From contig JAJDAI010000093.1 in the NCBI GenBank assembly GCA_029261955.1, positions 1 to 10,714 of the forward strand: DNA of 10,714 bases, read 5' to 3'. Both the position numbers and the translations under genes were made by a program. The notes beneath the pieces were generated by a model. It did no database searches, was not told the origin of the DNA, and saw nothing but the letters and a program-made list of their open reading frames with translations. Below, one piece after another: positions 6,921-10,714 of the stretch; within the stretch, counting starts at the first letter, position 1, and each line of letters opens with the position of its first letter. The DNA comes from Deltaproteobacteria bacterium. Lineage in GTDB: Bacteria > Myxococcota_A > UBA796 > UBA9615.

Positions 6921-6941
6921 CGGCCGTCTCCAGCGCGGCCG
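6921..6941 (-). terminator. Possible weak terminator hairpin after the lipoprotein gene
   Basis: CGGCCG (6921-6926) and CGGCCG (6936-6941) can pair across a 9-base loop, starting four bases past the lipoprotein stop. No T-run follows, so it is at best a weak or processing hairpin. Confidence 0.25.
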
Positions 6942-6945
6942 CCGT

Positions 6946-7464
6946 TCAGGGCGAGCAGACCAGCGAGGTCACCACGTCCCCGCTGCCGTGATCGGAGTCC
7001 AACGCGGTGTTCTGGTAGGTGATCGGGAAGGTGAGGGTGGTGCCCACGCGGGGGGTGAGGTCGGCGGAGAAGACATCGCCGTAGTTGGAGCGCGCGCAGG
7101 GGAAGCCCGGGTCCGAGGTCGCGTCGATGGTCGAGTAGCTCAGGGCCGTCGCGGAGGGGTTGTCCGTCTTCAGCTGGCAGAAGATGTCCGCATCACCCTG
7201 ACCGCAGCCGCTCGCGAGGTCCCAGGTGCAGGTGCCGTTGCAGTAGAGCTGGCTCACGGTGCTGAAGTCGTAGCGGCAGGTGAAGGAGTCCACCGTCAGC
7301 GTGCTGAACTGCGAGACCGGCGGGTCGACCTCCTCACCGGGGTCGAGCCAGCCGTCACCGCAGGTCCCGCCCGAGCAGGCGGCGTCGCTGCCGTTGCAGT
7401 CCTGGTCGATGCCGTCTTCGCAGATCTCGGAGTTGAAGGGGAACATGGCCGAGTTGGAGTCGTT
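6946..7464 (-). pseudogene. Detached C-terminal part of the metal-binding lipoprotein, beyond an in-frame TGA
   Basis: This is the direct in-frame continuation of the lipoprotein after the TGA at 7465-7467: 172 more codons with no other stop until 6946. It begins NDSNSAMFPFNSEICEDGIDQDCNG, the second half of a MopE-type repeat whose first half lies before the stop. ACSGGTCGDGWLDPGEEVD follows, like the CGDG-PGEE cysteine motifs of myxobacterial surface proteins. A cysteine-containing, probably beta-rich tail of about 125 residues ends in VTSLVCSP. The only internal ATG (7446) has no ribosome site, would cut the repeat, and would lack a signal peptide, so an independent gene is unlikely. The part is either lost through a recent nonsense change, produced by readthrough, or broken by a base error in the assembly. 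Confidence 0.8.
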
Positions 7465-7467
7465 TCA
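7465..7467 (-). other. In-frame TGA at an expected cysteine codon
   Basis: The minus strand reads GGG GAC TGA AAC GAC. The equivalent place in the preceding repeat, just upstream in the same gene, reads GAC TGC AAC GAC. One base change (C to A) accounts for it, and the frame is unchanged on both sides. Confidence 0.9.
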
Positions 7468-8376
7468 GTCCCCCACGCACACGGTACAGCCGTAGAAGTC
7501 GTTGTCCAGCACGTCGAAGCCGAGGGAGCCGTCGCAGTCGTTGTCCTCGCCGTCGCAGATCTCGGTCGCGCCGGGCCAGATGGAGGCGTCGTAGTCGTTG
7601 CAGTCGCCGTCCGCGCAGGTGCCGTCGCCGTCGTAGTCGCCCCAGAGGTCGTCGCCGATGCACTCGTCGTCCGCGTCGCACACGCCGTCGCCGTCAAAGT
7701 CGGGGCAGCCGCCGCAGTCCACGGAGAGCGTGAAGCCGGTGTTCACGCCCGAGTAGCCGTCCACGACCAGGTAGTAGGTCGTGAAGGACGCCAGGTAGAC
7801 CGTCAGCTCGTCCGAGGACCAGGAGCGGCCGGTGGAGCCCGCCCGGCAGTCGGTGGCGTCGCAGCTGTCCAGGACCAGGATGTCGGCGTCGTTGGTCAGC
7901 CCGCTCAGCGCGAAGGTGTGGTCGCCGCTCTCCTGCGTGTTGAAGATGTAGACCACCTCGGAGCCGCTGTAGTCGAAGCTGTTGCAGGAGTAGCCGTCCC
8001 AGGCGTCCTGGCTGTCGACGCCCGCGGTGCTGTGGCTGTCCGAGGAGTCGCACTGCACGGTGCGGAGGTCCTCGCAGGCCGGCGGAGGCGGGGTGTCGTC
8101 GTCGTCGCCGGGGGTGGAGTCGTCGTCGTCGGCCGCGTCGTCGTCATCCGCCGCGTCGTCGTCGTCCGCCGCGTCGTCGTCGTCGGCCGCGTCGTCGTCG
8201 TCCGCGGCGTCGTCGTCGTCGGCGGCGTCGTCGTCGTCATCGACCGCGCTGTCGTCGTCGTCGTCGCTGTTGCTTCCTCCGGCGCTGCGCCGGGACGAGC
8301 AGCCAAGGACCGTGACAGCGAGGAGGAGCACGAGGAGCTGCAGCAGGCGCTGCGTGACGATCTGGGCGACAGGCAT
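7465..8376 (-). CDS. Putative metal-binding (MopE-type) outer-membrane lipoprotein, ended by an in-frame TGA
   Basis: A 303-residue surface lipoprotein as written. Residues 10-25 are the hydrophobic signal and VLGC ends at C26, the lipidated cysteine. S27 at +2 predicts outer-membrane sorting. Residues 38-95 are a flexible acidic linker dominated by six AADDDD units (51-86). About 101-221 resembles a PPC-like beta-sandwich (VVYIFNTQESGDHTFALSGL and YYLVVDGYSGVNTGFTLSVD). From 224, DFDGDGVCDADDEC and DYDGDGTCADGDCNDYDASI are calcium-type loops leading into PGATEICDGEDNDCDG, the MopE putative metal-binding motif. The next repeat starts VGD and then hits TGA, where the preceding copy has a TGC in GDCND. 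The ATG has only a weak upstream AGG. It is codirectional with the aminotransferase 85 bp upstream. Function beyond surface metal binding is unknown. Confidence 0.85.
   Translation of the reverse strand: MPVAQIVTQRLLQLLVLLLAVTVLGCSSRRSAGGSNSDDDDDSAVDDDDDAADDDDAADDDDAADDDDAADDDDAADDDDAADDDDSTPGDDDDTPPPPACEDLRTVQCDSSDSHSTAGVDSQDAWDGYSCNSFDYSGSEVVYIFNTQESGDHTFALSGLTNDADILVLDSCDATDCRAGSTGRSWSSDELTVYLASFTTYYLVVDGYSGVNTGFTLSVDCGGCPDFDGDGVCDADDECIGDDLWGDYDGDGTCADGDCNDYDASIWPGATEICDGEDNDCDGSLGFDVLDNDFYGCTVCVGD
8119..8226 (-). repeat. Six 18-bp tandem units encoding AADDDD
   Basis: Six in-frame copies of an 18-bp unit (GC-rich AA codons plus four GAC/GAT codons) form the acidic linker of the lipoprotein. 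Flanking imperfect units (VDDDDD, STPGDDDD) extend the low-complexity zone to about 8093-8265. Such repeats change copy number by slippage without breaking the frame. Confidence 0.9.
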
Positions 8377-8392
8377 GGCAAACCTCGATTCA

Positions 8393-8405
8393 CCCCGGAA
8401 CGGGG
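8393..8405. other. Short GC hairpin between aminotransferase and lipoprotein genes
   Basis: CCCCG and CGGGG pair around GAA. It lies within the 85-bp gap, 16 bp upstream of the lipoprotein ATG. No T-run follows on either strand, so a terminator role is doubtful. Confidence 0.25.
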
Positions 8406-8461
8406 CGGCGGGCCTTTCATACCGGGCCGATCCGCGATCGGCCAGTGCAGGTTCGGGCGGG

Positions 8462-9781
8462 CTACGCCTCGAAGACGCGGTCGGTGATGTCGAGCCCGCG
8501 GTCGATGATCTCGAAGCCCTCGAGCAGCTGCTCTTCGGTGATGCAGAGCGGCGGGTTGCACATGAAGCTGCCCCAGCGCACGAAGGTGAAGAGCCCGTTG
8601 TCCCAGAAGAAGTTCGACAGCTCCGCCATGGCGGGGTGGCTGCCGTTGTAGGGCACCAGGGGCTCGCCCTTGCTGTTCCTCTGCACGTCCATCATCCCGA
8701 AGAGGCCGATGGCCCGGCCGCCCTTGCACGAGGGGTGCTTCGCGGCGAGGCGGTCCATCTCCGAGCGCATGGTGCCCTGGAGGCGGGCGGCGTTCTCGAC
8801 CAGGCCCTCGTCCAGCAACACGCGGATGTTCGCCAGCGCCGTGGCGAGGCCCAGGCAGTGGCTGTTGTGGGTCAGGCCGCCCCAGAAGACGTTCTCCTGG
8901 AAGTGCGCGGCGATCTTGTCGCTGACGCCCATGGCACCGAGCGGGACGTAGGACGAGGTCAGCCCCTTCGCCATGCAGACGATGTCCGGGACGATGTCGC
9001 CGTGCTCGAAGGCGAAGAGCTTGCCCGTGCGCCCGAAGCCGCACATCACCTCGTCGCAGACCAGCAGGATCCCATACTTGTCGAGCAGGGCGCGCAGGCC
9101 CTTCAGGTAGCCCTCCGGAGGCGGGAGGATGCCGTTGGTGCCGGTCACCGTCTCGATCCACATGGCGGCGATGGACTCGGGGCCCTCGTACTGGATGAGC
9201 TCCTCGAGGTAGGTGAGGTTCGCGGCGACGATCTCGGCGTCGGTCTTGCCCCAGGACCAGGTGTAGGGCCAGGGGTCCATCACCTTGATGAAGCCAGGCG
9301 CGCCGGGCTCGTTGGCGAGGCGGCGGGGGTCACCGGTCAGCTGCATCGTGGCGTTCGTGGCGCCGTGGAAGCTGCGGTAGCGGCTGAGGATCTTGAAGCG
9401 TCCGCTGTACTGACGGACCGCCTTGATGGCGTTCTCGTTGGCCTCTGCGCCGCTCAGGCAGAAGAAGAAGGTGTTGATGTCGCCGGGCACCAGCTCGCTG
9501 AGGAGCTTGCCGAGCTCGGCGCGCGGCTTCGTGGCGGTGGCGGGCCAGACGAAGAGCAGCTCATCGATCTGCTTCTTCATGGCCTCCAGCACCTTCGGGT
9601 GGCCATGGCCGATGTTCACGGACATCAGCTGGCTGTTCCAGTCGAGGATCCGGCGGCCGTCGGAGGTGTACATGTAGACGCCCTCGGCCCGGTCGATGAC
9701 CTTCGGGACGACGGCCGAATTCTTGGCCCACGTGTACATCGTGTGCTGCTTGCAGAGGGCGATGGTCTCTTCGGGGGTCAT
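8462..9781 (-). CDS. Class III PLP-dependent aminotransferase, probably a beta-alanine/taurine:pyruvate type
   Basis: A 439-residue cytoplasmic aminotransferase of class III (omega-amino acid type). PLP marks: SGAEANENA (110-118) binds the phosphate, FHGAT (138-142) stacks on the ring, D243 in LLVCDEVMCGFGRTGK contacts the pyridine nitrogen, K272 in MAKGLTSSYVPLGAM is the Schiff-base lysine, and T304 in GGLTHNSHC is the phosphate contact from the partner subunit. R402-containing WGSFMCNPPL near the end is substrate-side. The N-terminal HTMYTWAKNSAVVPKVIDRA resembles taurine:pyruvate and beta-alanine:pyruvate enzymes. With PreTA and an NCS1 permease nearby, deamination of beta-alanine to malonate semialdehyde is the favoured role. 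GABA, taurine or another omega-amine is possible. Start at 9781: AAAGGA lies eight bases upstream; an in-frame extension to 9859 would read through the intergenic repeat. Confidence 0.93.
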   Translation of the reverse strand: MTPEETIALCKQHTMYTWAKNSAVVPKVIDRAEGVYMYTSDGRRILDWNSQLMSVNIGHGHPKVLEAMKKQIDELLFVWPATATKPRAELGKLLSELVPGDINTFFFCLSGAEANENAIKAVRQYSGRFKILSRYRSFHGATNATMQLTGDPRRLANEPGAPGFIKVMDPWPYTWSWGKTDAEIVAANLTYLEELIQYEGPESIAAMWIETVTGTNGILPPPEGYLKGLRALLDKYGILLVCDEVMCGFGRTGKLFAFEHGDIVPDIVCMAKGLTSSYVPLGAMGVSDKIAAHFQENVFWGGLTHNSHCLGLATALANIRVLLDEGLVENAARLQGTMRSEMDRLAAKHPSCKGGRAIGLFGMMDVQRNSKGEPLVPYNGSHPAMAELSNFFWDNGLFTFVRWGSFMCNPPLCITEEQLLEGFEIIDRGLDITDRVFEA

Positions 9782-9791
9782 GCGCTGGGTC

Positions 9792-9810
9792 CTTTCGGTT
9801 CTCACGCCAA
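9792..9810 (-). repeat. Intergenic repeat, copy B, in the aminotransferase leader
   Basis: CTTTCGGTTCTCACGCCAA on the plus strand, identical to 1148-1166. It ends 11 bases from the aminotransferase ATG, and its last bases (AAAG on the minus strand) form part of the AAAGGA ribosome site there. Confidence 0.75.
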
Positions 9811-9824
9811 AGGGGGCAGGGAAG

Positions 9825-9944
9825 CTCACGCCACGACCGCCACGGGCAACGATTGCCACGGAACACCGCGGACGAAAGCCCGATCATCGAAACAAGCAAA
9901 AAAGAACCCGTGGCGCCGGTGGCCTGCGGGGATCGTGGCGTGAG
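9825..9944. repeat. Compound inverted repeat between permease and aminotransferase
   Basis: CTCACGCCACGA (9825-9836) is the perfect reverse complement of 9933-9944. Nested inside it, CGCCACGGG (9838-9846) is the perfect reverse complement of 9907-9915. Both pairs are compatible with one long cruciform or RNA hairpin with a 60-base loop. The outer arms contain the CTCACGCCA core of the leader repeat. Confidence 0.7.
9894..9930 (-). terminator. Possible intrinsic terminator after the NCS1 permease
   Basis: On the minus strand CCCG-CAG-GCC-ACC-GGC-GCCA-CGGG can form an interrupted stem and is followed at once by TTCTTTTTTG. The T-run is rare in this GC-rich window, and the site lies about 50 bp past the permease stop. 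The stem is imperfect, and its right arm competes with the compound inverted repeat. Confidence 0.4.
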
Positions 9945-9979
9945 GTCGGAAGCCAGAAAAGGCGGACCGCGCCCCTCCA

Positions 9980-10714
9980 TCAGCCCCGGATCTTCATCCC
10001 GACGTAGTAGAGCGTCCCGGAGATCCCGATGCCCACGAACCACGCGTAGGTGTAGAGCGACTGGAAGAACGCCGGCACCGAGTCCACGAAGCCCGCCGCC
10101 AGGCAGAAGCCCGGGATGTTCGGCAGCACGCCGACCACGAAGGCGCCGATGGCGATCCAGTTGAAGCCGTTGCTGTACCGGTAGGGCCCGTCCTCGCGGT
10201 ACAGCCCCTCCAGGTCCAGCTCCGTCTTGCGCACCAGGAAGTAGTCGACGATCAGGATGCCGCCGATGGGCCCCAGCAGCGCCGAGTAGCCGATCAGCCA
10301 CGTGAAGATGTAGCCGCCCGTCGACTCGATCAGCTTCCACGGCATGATCACGACGCCGAGCCCGGCCGTGATCATCGCGGCCATGCGGAAGTTCACCTTC
10401 TGCGGGTTCACGTTGATGAAGACGTTGACCGGGGACACCACGTTCGCCGCGATGTTCGTGCTCAGGGTCGCCACCGCCAGCGCGAACAGCGAGATGATGA
10501 TGGCGAAGCCGCCGCCCATGCGGCCCAGCAGGACCGTCGGGTCCCAGATGGCCTCCCCGAAGATCGTCACCGTGGCCGAGGTCACCGCCACGCCGATGAA
10601 GGCGAAGAGCGTCATCGTCGTCGGCAGCCCGATGGCCTGGCCCAGCACCTGATCCCGCTGGCTCTTCGCGTAGCGCGTGAAGTCGGGGATGTTCAGGGAA
10701 AGCGTGGCCCAGAA
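9980..10714 (-). CDS. NCS1 family nucleobase:cation symporter, C-terminal half (5' end beyond window)
   Basis: The last 244 residues of an inner-membrane permease of the NCS1 family, which imports uracil, cytosine, allantoin, hydantoins or purines with sodium or protons. The frame is open to the window edge. The family runs about 480-500 residues, so roughly half is missing. The fragment opens with FWATLSLNIPDFTRYAKSQR (1-20), the hallmark NIPDFTR segment in the middle of NCS1 proteins. LSTNIAANVVSPVNVF (84-99) and GPIGGILIVDYFLVRK (148-163) follow, both family signatures. Hydrophobic helices lie near 31-52, 66-83, 111-126, 133-145, 185-205 and 219-239. The fragment ends KIRG. Substrate cannot be told without the N-terminal half, but the nearby preTA makes uracil, thymine or a dihydropyrimidine likely. 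It precedes the aminotransferase on the same strand, with a possible terminator between. Confidence 0.95.
   Translation of the reverse strand, partial: FWATLSLNIPDFTRYAKSQRDQVLGQAIGLPTTMTLFAFIGVAVTSATVTIFGEAIWDPTVLLGRMGGGFAIIISLFALAVATLSTNIAANVVSPVNVFINVNPQKVNFRMAAMITAGLGVVIMPWKLIESTGGYIFTWLIGYSALLGPIGGILIVDYFLVRKTELDLEGLYREDGPYRYSNGFNWIAIGAFVVGVLPNIPGFCLAAGFVDSVPAFFQSLYTYAWFVGIGISGTLYYVGMKIRG

Larger units (their letters stand above)
6735..6945. other. Gap between lipoprotein remnant and 73-residue gene
   Basis: This 211-bp stretch holds no convincing gene. It contains a weak hairpin next to the lipoprotein stop (6921-6941), a perfect palindrome (6836-6853) and, by position, the promoter of the small two-gene unit. 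On the minus strand TTGCTG is followed by an AT-poor spacer and then CCTATTC, which is too weak to call as a promoter. Confidence 0.45.
9782..9979. other. Gap between NCS1 permease and aminotransferase
   Basis: This 198-bp gap holds no gene. It carries copy B of the 19-bp leader repeat, a compound inverted repeat (9825-9944) and a T-run on the minus strand that could terminate the permease transcript. It has three of the window's five copies of CTCACGCCA. A promoter for the aminotransferase should lie here unless the permease transcript reads through; I see no convincing one. Confidence 0.5.

Noticed and set aside
6945..7446. Independent gene starting at the ATG at 7446
   Set aside because: There is no ribosome site, it starts in mid-repeat, and it lacks a signal peptide for a cysteine-rich surface domain. 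It is the in-frame tail of the lipoprotein.
7400..7467. Selenocysteine insertion at the TGA
   Set aside because: No compact SECIS-like hairpin was seen downstream. A Cys in a disulfide- or metal-type surface repeat is not a usual selenoprotein site, and a single C-to-A change is simpler. It is kept only as a testable alternative in the findings.
8093..8265. Regularly repeated short units that could look like a CRISPR array
   Set aside because: Units are 18 bp, contiguous without spacers, and encode AADDDD in the lipoprotein frame.
6847..8487. Plus-strand open frame of 546 codons rich in Val, Gly and Ala
   Set aside because: It lies entirely opposite the lipoprotein gene, with VVVV-type runs from the antisense of the Asp repeat, and has no family motif.
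8027..9943. Long plus-strand open frame (638 codons) opposite the lipoprotein and aminotransferase
   Set aside because: It begins with serine runs that are merely the antisense of the aspartate repeat and then reads the antisense of a well-conserved aminotransferase. It is a GC-rich shadow frame.

Overview
The window is GC-rich (roughly two-thirds G+C by eye) and densely coded, with no rRNA, tRNA, phage or transposase genes. One protein has a lipobox, a poly-aspartate linker, a PPC-like domain and MopE-type metal-binding repeats. That architecture is typical of Myxococcota and related former deltaproteobacteria, so I infer an organism of that kind. The lineage is an inference, not a proof.

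Layout. On the minus strand at the left edge are a family III CoA-transferase (cut by the window start) and, upstream of it, a PutP-like sodium/solute symporter. A 109-bp divergent intergenic region follows. On the plus strand, preT and preA overlap by 8 bp and encode the two subunits of bacterial NAD-dependent dihydropyrimidine dehydrogenase. Converging on them from the right, all on the minus strand and in order of transcription, are the C-terminal half of an NCS1 nucleobase permease (cut by the window end), a class III PLP aminotransferase, a metal-binding-motif lipoprotein interrupted by one in-frame TGA, a 73-residue protein with a C-terminal membrane helix, and a 304-residue protein with one hydrophobic helix followed by about eight amphipathic beta-strands.

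How the genes fit together. NCS1 permeases import uracil, cytosine, allantoin or hydantoins. PreTA reduces uracil or thymine to the dihydro form. Class III aminotransferases close to beta-alanine:pyruvate and taurine:pyruvate enzymes take the final beta-amino acid to a semialdehyde. This points to a reductive pyrimidine-degradation locus. The hydrolytic steps (dihydropyrimidinase and beta-ureidopropionase) are not in the window and may lie just outside it. The CoA-transferase and the symporter could serve the same pathway, but their substrates cannot be read from sequence. The lipoprotein, the 73-residue protein and the barrel-like protein look unrelated to catabolism and sit between the two catabolic blocks.

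Non-coding structure. A 9-mer, CTCACGCCA, occurs five times, only in the gaps near the CoA-transferase and aminotransferase starts. Those two genes share an identical 19-bp leader segment. A perfect 7-bp-arm palindrome lies upstream of the 73-residue gene. The strongest oddity is the TGA that replaces an expected cysteine codon inside the second MopE repeat of the lipoprotein.
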